Below are positions 35,422-50,400 of a stretch of 64,000 nt of DNA, piece after piece; position 1 is the stretch's first letter; each line of letters starts with the position of its first letter. This DNA comes from Cristatella mucedo (taxonomy: Eukaryota; Bryozoa; Phylactolaemata; Cristatellidae). The stretch covers positions 14,612,001 through 14,676,000 of the forward strand of contig WPIO01000003.1 in NCBI GenBank assembly GCA_009760855.2. Reading direction: 5' to 3'. Under the pieces are notes generated by a model. The model was not told where the DNA came from. It saw only the letters and a list, made by a program, of their open reading frames with translations, and did not search any database. The position numbers and the translations under genes were made by a program.

Positions 35422-38400
35422 GTAAGTTGGCTCTATATACAGACCAAGTATGAATATACATTGTAAGCTAACAACTACTTCGCTTAGTTGCAAAATTTCA
35501 TCAACCATATAATGACCATCAAAAACATACTGCCTAAATATGTATTGTTGACATTTGTTTTGTACAAATATGTCCATAATTTTCAGCCCCAGTTATTTCC
35601 AAACCATATCAATTTCATTAGCTCAGCTCGAGATTCGAGTCTGGTATATTGTTTCATCTGCTAAGTATTGCTGGAATTGGTAGATCCGATGTTAGTGTGA
35701 TGGCTCTGCACTAAAAGACAACGTGTTATGGCACATGGAGCACACAGCAGGTATTTTGTATTTGACCTGTTGGTCCCTATGTGCATGCCTTTCTAAATAG
35801 GTGGCCGTCTAGAAAGGTTTGGCTCTATTTGTCATGGTAGTGTGATGTTAAAGTCTGTCAGTCGATATTTTAGTCATTCAAGTGCTGTCTTTGATATTGT
35901 ATTGGCCCTAGTAAATAGACATATCTGCACATACGTATATTTTTTGCCGATCACAAACGATGGTCACATTGCTAGTGCCAGTGTGACACTTGGGCCAACT
36001 GGCAACCCCAAACGATGCTCAAAACATGCCATTTTTGCTCCACTGGATAAGTGCAATGCACACTTGGTGGTGAATATAAATGGAAGAATTGTCAAGTGGG
36101 CTAGATTTAAGTGGCATCATTTAACAACAAATGTAAAAGATCTACAATTGTGAGAAAGAAGAAAGAAGATTCTGTCCAGCCTAGAGAGGACTAAGTGTGA
36201 TGGTAAGGGACCAGCAGTCAATTAGTCAGCCAAGCGATGCCTATGCTGGAAGTATGACCAAGTTGAGGCTAATGTGAATCACCTACCTCTGCCTGTGAAG
36301 TCTGGTTGATTAAATATTACTCAGAAATGGAAAAACCTATCCCCAAAATGGGCTTCCCAGCATATCTCTTTGTAGCATCTGCACATAATCTGGGGGTTCT
36401 GCTGTACATTATCTTTTACTAGGCGATAAATCAGCTCCACGTTGCGACTTTCAGCTAAATGGCAATGCTTCAGAGGCATGTATAGACAGAGATGCCACAT
36501 CCAAGTTGGTCGATGTATGTTTGACATCCCAACTTCGTTTGATTTCTCGACGTCTGTAGAGCTCCACTTGCAGGTCTTTCTTTACGGTGCAATAAGGGTC
36601 TCACGGTCGGTGCAAATCTCGGCAACCCGGCTAGTCTGTCGTGAACGTTGCAGTTTCCCCATCACACACTTCTCACCGACCTGCACTGGCTCCCAATTAA
36701 CCAGCGTATCGACTTCTTCAAGGTTGTGTCACTCACTTCCTTTGTTCTCTTGCTCCAGCCTCCCTTTCCAAACTACTACTCAATCAGGCTAGGTAAAGTA
36801 CCGCCGGCTCTCCTCACTCCACTCGTTTAGCTCTGCCTCCAATCAATGATATAATCTGACTTGGCATTTAAGAAGAAGCTAAAAAAGCTGTCATCCACAG
36901 CAATTTTCATGTCGTGAAGTTTTCCTTCGTGTGCATGCATGCTGACTCGGTGCATAGTATCACTTACCAATAGACAGGCTTCATTGCTAGCATATGTAAA
37001 GTGCCTAGACATTTTAATGCTTTTTTGGAAAGCAATTCAAAGATCTTATTTGTATATGTCTTATCATTATTCAGCATTAGCTCGGTCTGTATGAAGTGTC
37101 CTTTGAGTGCTTATTAATGCTGACATTGTGGATGTTATCATCAACCAGTTGCCAACTTCTTTTCTAGCATACACGAAGTGCATGGAAAGAGATTCGATTT
37201 TCATTGGGTGCTATACGAATCCTATTATCATTATTATTATTAACCACTAGCAAGTTCAAGTTCATGCAAGTGCATGCTGTTGCAGACTAGAGAGCATAAA
37301 GGTAGACATTCACTTCAGCTGTACAAAATGTCGGTGTCAAGTTAGCCACCGGTGCTTCTACCTATCCACCAGCTGTCGTGTAGGCAAGTAAGCATGGGCG
37401 CCTGCGTTACATTTAAGATACTTGAGCACGAGACACCGACTGCGGTCGATATGCACGTGACTGTGGCACCTGAGTCAACATTAGTCAGTTTTGCTGTTTA
37501 ATGAGCTTGTTGCATTGTGACTGACTAGCAGTTTGTGTGTTTGAGTTGCCTAATTTTACTGGGTGGCAATTTTTCCTCCCTCTCATCGATATAGTTTTCA
37601 ATTGATGGTAGAAATACTTTGCTGCATCGTTTCCTGTCATAAGCTAGTTTTGCTGGCACCGACTGACAATCTCTTTAGTTCTCCTCAAAGTAAGAAAAAT
37701 ATCAGCACTCGGGACTTCCACAAACGTTTTTAGTGCTTTTCTCGAGCTAGGGAACATGTTATATGTATCTCTTATCTTACCTTATATCTATTCTGTATCT
37801 AATTTTTATAGGGGGCTATATCTTATGCTGCTTAATCTTGGTCATGGACCAGAGGTCGGCAAAGGTTTCGGACTATTTGGCCATTTCAGGAGGTCAAGAA
37901 GGCACACTAGGCCGGAAGAAACAGGGCTCACTCCTCCGAACCGGGGTGGGCGTGGCCAGACGAGCAAACAAACAAAAGCCACAACTGACCCTCGAACACC
38001 ACGGCAATTATAGGGGTAGACATGTATCACTCCAAACCGGCCATGCGCTTCTATTCATACGAGCACCTGATATCAGTTGAAAAATGAACATGGTTAACAG
38101 TTTGAACTGCAACCAGCAGTAATGAAGAGGAACAAAACCACGACAATTCAATTACTAACCATTCGATCGTGCTTCTTTTGCAGCAAATGTAAAGTTCCTA
38201 GAAAGAGATTGAGTTCTCTCCAGGGTGCAATATCAAACGTGTTATCATTATTATAATTGTTAACTAGGCCGGATCCAACTGTAAAGAATAGGGTGGCTTT
38301 AGGCCGCACTGGAGTACTAGCTAGGGCCTATCTGGCGTAAAGGCCGGATTTCACCGACCTCTGCGTTAACACTTTCAGGAAAAAATCCGTCACGGCTAGC

Positions 38401-41400
38401 AGCCGTGTGCAAAGCAAATTTGCAGTTCTAAATACATACTGCGAACCACGCGAAGAAAAAATCAAGCAAAATAGCAGTCAGCTCTTAACTCAAAGCAAAA
38501 AGCAGCCGAGACGGCTCGTGCCTCCAAAATCTGTTAGTTGGAATACTCGTAACTAAAAGTACCTCCATAGTGAAGCGGAAGAAAACCGCCACAACTCAAA
38601 TCTGAGGCATTACTGCTCTATTCGAGAAAGTAGTGGTTAGGGGTATCAGAACACGCATACACGGTGTAGAAGACATTGCTTGTAGCTTTGATTACCAAGG
38701 TCACTGCTTTTTGACAAAGGACTATGGTACGCTCGACATCTGTTGCTCACCTTTCCGATGTCCTCTACTTAGCTCCGTTTATCTTTGAGCTTATGAAATG
38801 CATTGAAGCCGAAGATGGCGATGTGTGCGGCTATATTCTCAGGGACGATGGAATAAAATGAGTCATTTCTTATAAATATTCGCATCCTCAAAGTGAATAT
38901 GATAGTCAAATTGCAAAAGGGTCTCTACTTTTTGTAATCTGAAATAAACTAATGTGTACATCACTAAATGCATGCCCGTAGTAATAGGCCTAAGGTTACT
39001 ACTTGTAAAAATGAAGACATATACTACATTTTTGATTCCTTCTCGTGTCTCTTGTGCAGCTGTTTGGGGAGCATCTCTGAAGAGTGTCCAGCAGTAATCA
39101 GCCAGCATTGTACGCAACGACAACTACTCTCCTACTTCCGACTATGGCTCATCCTTTTCAGCGGTCCTGAGCTGCTACTTCAACGCTACTCACTACCTCA
39201 ACTGCTCTCCTGACTCTGCTATACTTACCACTTTCTCTTTGTTTCGTGAGACGAAGTCTGTTGGCTACCGAATGCGTACCGAAAGCCACTTAGGCTGTGA
39301 GTTCGCTATACAAAACTCTCCTGCGTAACACCCACATGAGGTTTATGTCTTTGTGGAGTTAGAGACGGAGATACATACATACATACATTGTAGCCGGATC
39401 CATCAATAAATAACTAGGGGGCCGCTAGGCCGGACTGAAGCACTAGCTAGGCCGGATCTGGCCCACAGGCCAGAGTTTGCCGACCTCTGCTCAAGACCGA
39501 TAGTAATAGTAGTGTTGCACATTCCAGACGGTTGGCGTGTCTCAAAGGTCAAGTTGCTGCAGCCGCCTCCTTATCTATGACCTAGATTCTGATCGCTATA
39601 ATTAAGGCTACTTTTCGTGGAGTTTAATTTATCAAAGGGCCGGCATTTATCTCGTGTTTACATCACCAATAAGATGAGTACCCTTTTTTATTTTGAAAAA
39701 CTGTTTCTCGGTTACTAACTAAAACAGTACATTATGTTAAGTCTAACTGTTACACCTTGATTATATAACCGACGTGTCAGCTGCGTGATTTGAGTAATTC
39801 TGGATTTAGACAATACAAGTCGTGTCAGTTATTTCTTATCTGCACTTGTATAGAAACTATTATGTCAGACATTCGTGTAGATAGTCTTTTGGGTTTGGCA
39901 AATCCTCAGCTATGCATGCTTCACTTTTGTTCTATAATGACAGCCACCACGAAACTATAAAGGTATTTTCAAAGCTCTTTATTCTATTGCATATTGTTTT
40001 AATAAACAGGCAGAATTAAAAGTTGCAAAGCCGTACTGTATTTTTATGGTACTATTATATTGACTTCTTAATGTAGTTGCAAGTTTCGTAAAAAGACTAC
40101 CAAGCTTTTGCACCCATCTATGAATCCAGAAACAGACCCTCGCACTGCCACAACCTGTATGGAGCTATTCTTTTTTAAATGATAGGAAAACTGGTTTGCT
40201 ATGCTTCCACTTCACTAATCGACACTGAAATCAGCAAGGTTTCTTAATAGAACGTCATGTTTGATTTGTAACAAATGAATTTGATTGATCAAGTAACCAT
40301 CGACAATGATGCTGACTGAATACACATTTGTGTGCTGTTGCTACCGGTCAAATATTGAAAGATCAGTAAGCCAGCTTGGCTTGATAAATGTCGTCACATA
40401 CAAAAAAGCATAGCCCACCACAGTGTGGATGGATGTACAACATAAGCTTACTTCCCATCATTTTGATTTTGAAGTATCTATCAACTTCCTGGCCGACTCT
40501 TCTCCCAGTCTTTCATTCTTATTTATTTTCTTTTATCTGTTTGATTGGGACAGGCTTGAGATACTGGCTTTCGGCCCCTGGGGTCCAGGTTTAACCCACG
40601 AGACCAATAAAAGCATTCTTTTCTTGTCGGAAAAAGTGTTGACAACCGGTATGTTCCTTTGGTAGACTCGAGCCCTACTGCAGCAGTAGCCTTAGTTATG
40701 AGTTTTGATCTTTTTTTACGCCCATCTCAATGTCTCAATCTTGGAATGCCAGATCGTCATGTTATCGTCTTTTCTCAACTTTCAAAGTTTGGATCTGCTA
40801 TTTTAGATTTGCCAGGATTGCCTTCAATATCACAGTCGGCCCTGGATATGATCGAAGGTCGCATATCCATGGTAACATGTCAGTCTCTTGGTGGTTACCC
40901 TGCTCCGAATATCACGTGGTACAAAGGTGGTGTTCTACAGCAATCCAACGTATCTGCGACGTCCAACAGCAGTGGAGATGTTATTGGCATCATCAGCTTC
41001 GTCCCCAGTTACTTGGATGATGGAGCGTCACTCACATGTGTTGCCAACAATATTCTTGGCAGTAACAGTTCTACTGCTTTTCTGAATGTCAGTTGTAAGT
41101 AGATGTGTTTGCTGGAGTTGCTAATGATGAGTAACCCATGCATGTATAGTATCGTGAAAGGACCACAGTTTTGTTGATGCTGCCAGCTCGGCAATAGCCG
41201 TTCCCAGCATCTGTCATTCCCTCATTTATATTTGATTTTCGTGGCAATAGCTATTCTAATCTTCATTTTCGAAGACACGACAGGCTGGTACTTCAAATCT
41301 AGAGTTTAGATTCAGTCAAAGATAACAATTTGCTATGTTTTTTACTCCTGCTTTACACGAGGTCGCTGTGGGTAACGTTTCTTACATTTTACTAAACTAT

Positions 41401-44400
41401 TTTGCATTGTTTGTTAAGCTGTTATATAGTTTCTGCAAATGTTTACCTAAAAATGGCCTGTTTACATATTAGGAGAGCTGCTGATGTATGTAAACTTTTG
41501 CAGATGGTTCTAGGAATGTTTTACTAAGATCATCTGCAGCTTCAATTGTGGAAGGTAGTGATATTATGCTGACGTGCTCGGCTCAGGGAAAGCCGCTGCC
41601 CTCCATATCATGGACAGCGCCTAACACAAGTAAGCAGCTATGTTCTTCCTTGCTCGTATCCATAGTCTGGCATCCACATTGATCACGAAATTCTCGTACT
41701 TGGCATTTTAAAAGAAATACAAGCATACTTATTTCTCATTACATTTGCTTGGTCCGTATGGATTGTCTTTTGCATACTTACGAATGCTGACACTGCACAT
41801 GTTATCACTAACCAATTGCCAGGATTCCTTTGCAGCATATTTCAAGTGCCTAGAACGAGATTAATTTCTCTTTGGATGCTATACAAATTTCACTGGTATT
41901 GTTACTATTGATTAAGCTGATGGCTGATTTTTACCTGTAGTTTTTGCAAATGTAGGTGGGAGCACCATCCAGTTGAACAACACTATAGGAGGAGTATCGT
42001 ACTTGTATGTGAGTCACATACAGAGGCAAGCAGCTGGCATATATATCTGCACCACTTCGAACTTTGTCAACCAACTGCTTAACTTGAACATTTCTAGCAA
42101 CATCACTTTGGATGTTAAATGTAAGCCATTTTGTGTTTTCTTATTTCAGATCATCTTTGAGTAGCTTTTCCATAATCACTTAAATATTTAATTCGCTGTT
42201 TGCGATCTTGCTACTGTGAGCTGTTGCCGAGTAGGCAGTAACAATCGACTACTCTTTTATTCTGTTTATTTTTATAGATATACCAAGTAAGCCGATCGTA
42301 TACCCAAGCTCGGTTAACATTTCGTCTGGAGATAATATTAGTCTGATATGCAACGTCAGCGACCCAGGTAATAAATATGCCCTTTATTCTCGTACCTGTG
42401 TCGTCTGCAGCCCATGCAATGCACTATGGCATTGCGAATAGCTCTTTGTGATCCATATGCTCTTACTTTATTTGGCAGTTTGTGGTAGACCATCAGCCCA
42501 GCCTTCTCATTTGAGTGATGTTTGGTTAGTGACAGTATTTGTTGGTAGAAATCATTTGGGCTTGCTTAAATAATGGGGCTGCAGCTGAATTCGACCATTC
42601 ATGTATCGCATCTACTTTAGTTTCAGATACCTTCACTTAAAAAGTAAAGCTGACTGAACAGCCTCTCTTGTTTTAGCAGGAGAAGAGCCTTAGCAGCTGT
42701 CATTGGCTCGCGGCAGGCAATAATGAATAGCCTGCCAAAGTACTCGATCGCTTGACCAAGGTCGTGATGTTTGTGAACTACCTCCCCTCTACTATGACTC
42801 AGGTCTCTCTGTCCCTGCAATTAAGCACATTAGCTTCAAAAAAACGACAGCAAAGTATGTTTGTCTGTAACGTTGTAATAGGCTCATGACCACTTCTCTC
42901 TGACCTGTGCTGGTTCCCCATCAAGCTTCAGATAGTGTCATGTTACTAATTTTTCAGCTCTTTTCCAAATTTTCTCTCATACCATAACATAACATAACAT
43001 GACAACTCGCATAGAATAACATGCTGAAATTCTTTCGTCTGTTGCTTTTTGCCACTGGATCCTCTCATTATGATTATTTACCTATGCTTCAGACCAAGCC
43101 TAAATCTTGTTTAGGCCTTACATTTTTTGTTGCTTTTCACACCTGGTTTCTCTTATTATGATCATTTGTCGGTACAGAGGACCCAGCCGATATTTTGTGT
43201 AGACCCTACATTTCTACACAACTAAGTCATAGAGCTGCTGACTACTATCACCAGTATCGCTAATATCACTTGACTCATATCAGCCATAGCTTTCAGGCTC
43301 AACGAATCACTGCTATACAGTGCACATACATGCGAAATCGACTGCAAAAATCTTCAATTTTGATTGCATGTAGTAGTACTTGATATTTCATAGGTATCCA
43401 CATTGTTTCGCACTGTTGCGCCCAGGTGTTCTTATGAAAATGAACTGCCAAGACCTAGACCAATACCGTGCCTTAGTAGTCCATTGCATGAGAATGCACT
43501 TGCTGTATAGGACGATGCCTTGTGGATACACTCAAATCGTGGCATACTTTAATTTCTTTTGTTGCGATTGTTGAAGCCTGAGTTGCTGTGGTTGCAGTAC
43601 CTCACCACACCCTTGATTTGCAGACATTTAAATTGAAGTTAAAAGCTCACCTGTGCCTTGCGGCATTTGCTTTGTCATTTTAAATTGTCATTGGAATGGT
43701 TATGCATGCTGCAATTGTACAGTTATCTTATCGGTAATCAGTCTATGCGCATAATTGTCAGCCTATATTGAATGCCAAGAAAGAGATTGCGTGCTCTCAG
43801 GGAGCTGTACAACCTGTGTTTTCATTAGTGTAAAGAGTTGTGGTTGAACCAGTGCACACTATTATGAACCGCGAACAGTGCCGTTGTAAGCGAGGCATTG
43901 GAGATATTGGTGTTGTTTGGCCTGCGCCCTGAAGCAATGGCGCCCTCATTTATCCCAGTTGCTTAAGTACTGCATAGATTTTTAATTTATTTAAAATAGA
44001 CGTTTTCAAAAATGGTTTACAATACGTCCAGTTTTCCAGAGCATTGTTAATGTTTTATTTATTTAAATAAATAAATTCAGGACCGATGAGATCAAAGCAG
44101 CTCATGCGTCTTGGGCAAGGAAAATGTGAGAGGTAAGTCGCCATCGCGTTTAACTGTACTCAGCTTAAGCAAGTTCTTTCCAAGAAGCTCACATTTGCGT
44201 GAACCGACCTTTTGGCTACCGATGATTCTGTCGAATTTGAAAATGCCCACAGGAAACAGCCGAAGCACAAAGAGCAGGAAGGGAAGGCTTAGGAAGAAGA
44301 AACCGTCGGCATCGGCAACATTCAGGATTAATTCCAGCTTGCTGACGAGCCTGTTTTTAATCACTCGGGTCAATATTTTTGGGGGTGAGGAGTTGGAGAG

Positions 44401-47400
44401 ATTGTCACAGAAGAAGCAAAGTTTGCTTTAAACACGAAAACATTTAAATTTTTTTCTAAAACGTATATCTTTAGCTGCTCGAAAATCATCTCCTTTTTGT
44501 TGATGTATACATGATGTCTGATGGTATCGACCATCTTTTCTCTTTTAGGAAATCCTGCTGCTCTATATAATTGGACTCAGAATGGCCTGACAATTCGTAC
44601 TGGTTTGTCAACAGGTGTACTGATAATGCCATTTGTTAACCTGACCTCTAGTGGGGCATACGTCTGCACAGTTTACAACACTGCAGGTCCTGCAGCATCA
44701 GAAATGTGTAACATATCCGTTTTTGGTAAGATAAGTAGAATTTCAATGGCATGTCATTTGCTTTCCTTTGTGTGTGGTATTGCAGTAGGACATAGCTGTT
44801 ATCCCACACTCAATGTTCATGCTGTTAGTGGTTTTTCAGTGTCTGATTCTGCTTGGTATGGCAGACCAGTTGGATAGTTGGCATTATGAATTCCTCATTT
44901 GAACCCTGCAATTTATAGTCATTGCAGTTGTTCTTGCTGTCGAATTAGTGAGTCAGGGTATCGGCTACTTTCTAGCCTCAATGTGATTCTTATGAGAAAG
45001 CAAGTTCTGAGATTCCAACAAACACGGTAATTGGTTCATTATGTAGCCTTTTTTATTCACGAACATGTAACGCAGTCTCGCGCCCGAGTGCAACAAGCAG
45101 CAAGATGGTCGTCAGTAGCTAGAAAGTAAGAAGTGTTAGATGAATTAGCAGTCTCATTGATATAGCATCAAAATAGCCTCAAAGGCTATCACCACCACTT
45201 GCAGTGGGCATTACAGGACCGCTCGTGGCTGGACTCTAATCCATGACCTGTGTCGTGAAGAGCAAGAACATTACCCCTAGCTACTTGCTACCATTCTTTT
45301 TAATTTAAGTGGAACAATATCAGCATAGAGCCCACAAAGAAAATCTCAGAATTGCTTGGAAAGGGCAATGTCTTATTTCGGTAGCAGATGATTCCCTTCA
45401 GTACTGCATATAAAAAACTAGCTGATTCAACAGTCTCTTTTGTATAGCGACAGAAGAGCTTTACGGATATCACCATCGCTTGCAGCAGCTATAATGGATC
45501 GCCCGCTGCAGGAGTCGAACCCACGACCTGGGGATAGAGGTCGTGAGAAGCAACCACCTTACCTAGTGTGTCATAACGCCTCACCATTTGTTTCGTTAAG
45601 GCTGCTTTCAGTTCGCCCTCCCTTGTCCTTGAACATTCTACATATCCAAAAATTCATCTTGCATACATTAGATTCCCGAATGACTTTTCATTTGATGCAT
45701 TTCAGATAGCTAAGCTTCTCAAATAAGCTACCAACTCAGTAATTCAGTAAAGATATGTGAGTAATTCAGGAAAGATACACCGTACATTGCCGTGATTATC
45801 CTTTCAAACCGTATGCTCGTGAAATTCGTGTAAAGTCGAGGCAGTTCTGTTGGTCAAGGGTTTTCTGTAGGCATTTATAGCAGGGATTGAGTGGCCTTGG
45901 ACACATGCATGTATTGATTGGCATGTTGATTGGCCTTGCCCATGCCTGCTGGGTTGTAGCAGCTGTCTTTGCAGCAGCTAGCCTTAGGTTTGGTAGCACC
46001 ACTCGAATGAAAGTTTGCTTGCTAAATATTTCTATGTGTCCTAAATAGTTCAAGCTCTTTAAATCTCGCACCTTGATTACAGCATGTCAGACACGTGAAG
46101 GGCGAGTTTGTTTCTTGACGATGGTGGTGTGAAGCCATCTATGATTTTGCAATCGTCATTGCTATTAGTCAGTTCTAAGCATCTCACTCTTGCCGCGTCG
46201 AGGCTGAAGTGTATTAGTTATGCTACGGCACTCACAATTGTTGGAAGTGGTGTTGGCCAAGTTTTCCAAAGAATGTTTCCTTGTTCCAAATGGAAAACAA
46301 TGCATATGGTGGACCATGCGACCTACTTGTGTCCAATGCTACTCTTACATGGTTAATCACCGTGATTGGTAGGGTTTCACCTGAAGCATGTGGCTAGACG
46401 GCTATGTGGCATACAATGTTTGTGGTTGCACATTTGGACAAAAGGCTCTTCTTTAGTGAAAGTAAGTTACTCATTTTCAGACTAAATCTACTATTACTAT
46501 ACTTTCGACTAAATCTATTGTTTGAATGATACTTCAATCTCTGAGTTTGTTTCTGCTAGTTATTGCATGAAGCTAAGGTTGACGCTTTGCTTTTCGGTAA
46601 TTGTTGGTACTGCTTCTCTTTCAGCGAGCTGTAAAGCATCTAAATAGAAATTAAGTAGTGCTATCTTGCTCATAAGACTTATCGTTATCATTATGATTAT
46701 TATCAAGGGATTTTAATGGCAGTTGTACGGCGACAGATCAATTTGCTTCCCAGTTTCATTTCAGACAACTTTTAACCTTTTGCTCGTGTGGGATTACACT
46801 TTTTGTCTTCATGTGAAGGTTTTTACCTATATGTCCTGCTGCATTGTTTTGACAGTTGCTTGTTCTGCTACATTTTAGTTTATTGGCTGATCCAGTCATG
46901 GTGCTTATGATATCATGCCTAATGGCATGAATAGGAGGTATTTGCGCGGTTTGTGATATTATTTGTTAATAAGTATCGGTGACTTAAATACCGACATGCT
47001 ATGCGAATGCACTTGTCCGCTTTGGTGGCATAGCATTGCATGGGGATCTGGCGTTTAGGAAGCTGCTTACGATATCTTCCTATTTAGACTGCCCTAGGCA
47101 GGCTTCATTCCACCATCATTTCTCAGCAGAAACACTTTCGGTCGTTTCAATTTGATCTCCTATGCACTTGGCTTGCCAAGCAAGGCTGTGCGATTTTTGA
47201 GCTTCACGTGCTCTAGTGTTCAGGATGTGCATGGTTGCATGTGTAGACAAGCTGTTGTTTCTGGCAAGCCTTGACCTCGTGCCTTGCCATCGGTGTTGAC
47301 AAGTACTTAGTGATAAACTCAGGGCATTCACATGTGCTGCGCTTCCCAAGCATGCTGTACGCTCAGTAGTTCGCTCGTTTTGCTGTGATATGAGTAGCGT

Positions 47401-50400
47401 TCGTTGAGCATGTGCCCTTCGTAGTCGTTGCTTCACCTATGCAGTGTAAGCACGATGCTTGAGCATGTCCACCAAGTAGGCATGGTCCAGGCCAGAGCGT
47501 TTACCACATGTTTTATTCTTACTAGAATCAGTCGTCACATGCCAGTTTGATAATCTCATTTCTGTCTACACAAATTTTTTGTAGCTAAACCGGTGATTGC
47601 TCGTGGTCCAGCCACTACTGTGGGTTACTTTGGAAAGCCTATTACTTTGGCTTGTTCAGCCTATGGAAACCCTCTGCCGACTATTACATGGACAAAAAAC
47701 ATGTCCACATATTCTAGTTGGAATGTCACAACTATCAGCAGCTCGATGTACACTGTGAAAAGCTTCTTACTTACTGCCAGCCCAAGCCAGGATGGCTATG
47801 GGACGTATATATGCTTTGCCAATAGCCAATATGGCAACGACTCGTCATCCATCGACGTTATTGCGCCGTGTGAGTTGCAGCAGCATAGGGTATCTGCCGC
47901 TTAGGATTTTGCATCGCTGCTGCTGCTTCGTACGTGTTACATACGATAAAGCCTGTCGGCCTCTTTTAATTACAAGTATGCTCTTTTATTAGCCTATTCC
48001 AACTAACCTCACCCGATTTAAGACATTCCCAATCTTAATGCCCGATCATTTTAATTCATTTTTAGTAATCTCATGATAGGTGTCGCATGGTTGGCGTGAC
48101 TACGATAGAGAAGCTTCTCTTCCGAATATGCATCACAACGTTGATAGCATAAGTGGTAGTAGTCGATACCACTATGCTTTGCAAAACTATCTGGTATTTG
48201 TGAACGAGCGGCAATTTAATCTGTCAACCGAGGGACACTGGTGACAAGGCTTAGCCGTCCCCATGGGCAAGAAGGCCATCTGTAGTGCCATGGAGCTTTG
48301 TATATGTGCAGTTTGACGTTGCTGTTTGAGCCATCTCTTGATAGCATTGTACTTAATAAGAATGATAGTAATAGTTTGCATAGCATCCTCAGAGAATGTA
48401 GTGTTATTCTATGCACTTTGCATATGCTGTAAAGGAAGAATGATCAAATGGTTAGTGGTAACATGCACAATATCAACAAGCATAGTATGGTTAGAGGTCA
48501 AATGTACAGGGTCAACGTGTAAATTTGTTTAGTGACAGTTCACAGTGTCAGCATGCATAAGCTCAACAAGGTTGAATCACGATGACCTATTGAATCCCGT
48601 GGTAATATGTGTTTTAGCTTCTTTTAAATGTCAAGTCTGGGGATGTTGTGGCATCAGTCGGGAGTGAATGGCAGACCTTAGGAGCATACGAACAAAAGGT
48701 ACGGTTTCCAGAGGATTTGAGATTGATAGCTAAGGGATATGTTGCAGAAAAAGCAGGTGGTACGATACCTAGCTTGGTGGGGGAGTAGTTCTGATATGTA
48801 GGCTGAAGCCAGAAATTGGCTTATGGCTGTACAAGTACTCTAACAGTGCAGTTAGTTGTCTTCGGGTAGTATACAAATGTCTTTTGTAGGTATTTTCTTG
48901 GAATTCCCCCGTAGCAAAACCACCCACCCCCGTTGGTAATGTCTAAACTTTCAGCTAGCTTCTTTGGCCGGCGCCAGCTAAAGCCAGCTGATTTCCCTGC
49001 TCACTGGCCAAGTATTTCTTCTTAATATTATTATTATTATAACCTATGGTAATGTTAGGGATCTGTTGCATTTCAGCAGCCAATTTATGAAACTTAGCCT
49101 AGGCCCTAATAGTAATGCTATTTTTATTATAAGCTCTAATTTACGATTTACTTCAAGCTGCTTATAATTAGGGAGGCACAATTATGTTTACGTTTATGTT
49201 TGTTTTTGTTTTTGTGTTGGTGTTGGTCTTGGTTACGCCCTTGTCACAAATCCTTATTCATAGCCAACGTTCAGGCTGACGTATCACAGTGTATGATGCC
49301 TTGAGACATTTATAAATTCTTTAATGCAGCTCCACCTCTGCCGCCTTCAAATGTGAGTGAAGTCGCCGCTCGATGGTCCACGATGGTGCTTTCGTGGGTG
49401 GCATCTTACAATGGTGGCTATGAACAGGAATTCCAGGTGTATGTTAATTTAACACTTGTATATAATGGAAGCAGCACGTCATGCACAGTCACGGGTATGT
49501 CATTTATAGATCAGTTTTATGTGTATATGCAATTTTTCTATATATGAATGTTTGTGAATTAGCTGTGTGCTTTTGTGACTAGCAGCTGTGCCTGTGCCTG
49601 CTGCATTCAATACTGTATGATTTTCTGTTTGCCTTCGCTCTAAGCCTTATTTGCATGCAAGTTTACTTTTGCATCTCGACCTGTAGCTCAGCAAAGCCTT
49701 AATAATAATAATGATAATGTACTTGATACAGCGCCTTCAGAGAACTTAATCTCTTTCTAGGCGCTTTACATTTGCTGCAAAGGGAAATGCAATTAAATGG
49801 TAAGTAAAATCATGCTTGAAAAACAAATAAAATGGATAACATGGTTAGGGGTGACATGCACAGGGTCAGCATGCAAATGTGGTTAGTGGCAGCATGCACA
49901 GTGTCAGCACGCATAAGCACGTGCAGGACGAATCACAGGGACCCACCAAATGCTGTCCTAAATAGGTGTGTTTTTAGGTTCCTTTTAAATGTGGTCAGTT
50001 TAGGGGATGTTCTGACGCAGGTCGGGAGGGAGTTCCAGGCTTTGGGAGCATACGAACTAAATGCACGGTCTCCAAAGGATTTGGGGTTTGTATGAGGTAT
50101 TTCTTGACTGTTGGATTCCGTAAAGCAGGTGGTACGATGCTTGGCCTGATGGGGGAGTATGTCGGAGAGATAGGCTGGAGCCATAGAATGAAGGGACCTA
50201 AAAGTGAGCGACAAAACCTTGAAGTCAATCCGTTGCTTGACTGGTAGCCAGTGCAGGTTGGCGGGAAGTGAAGTAATGTGGCAACTGCGACGCTCACGAC
50301 AGACAAGCCTAGCTGCCGAGTTTTGCACCAGCTGCAATTGCCTGATCGCACATGCTGGGAGGCCAGTAAGCAGTGAGTTGCAGAAGTCGAGACGAGATGT

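Larger units (their letters stand above)
35422..40806 (+). other. Receptor intron 1 (5.4 kb)
   Basis: Phase 1, GT-AG. It holds a LINE remnant (36600-37242), hAT-like ends (37850-38364, 39392-39489), LINE 3' ends (38140, 39109) and otherwise AT-rich DNA. The open frame at 35842-36153 has no domain and is treated as incidental. Confidence 0.7.

Noticed and set aside
47116..47436. 106-codon minus-strand frame in receptor intron 6
   Set aside because: No domain, low-complexity LSLSLS and RR stretches, and it lies in an intron on the opposite strand.
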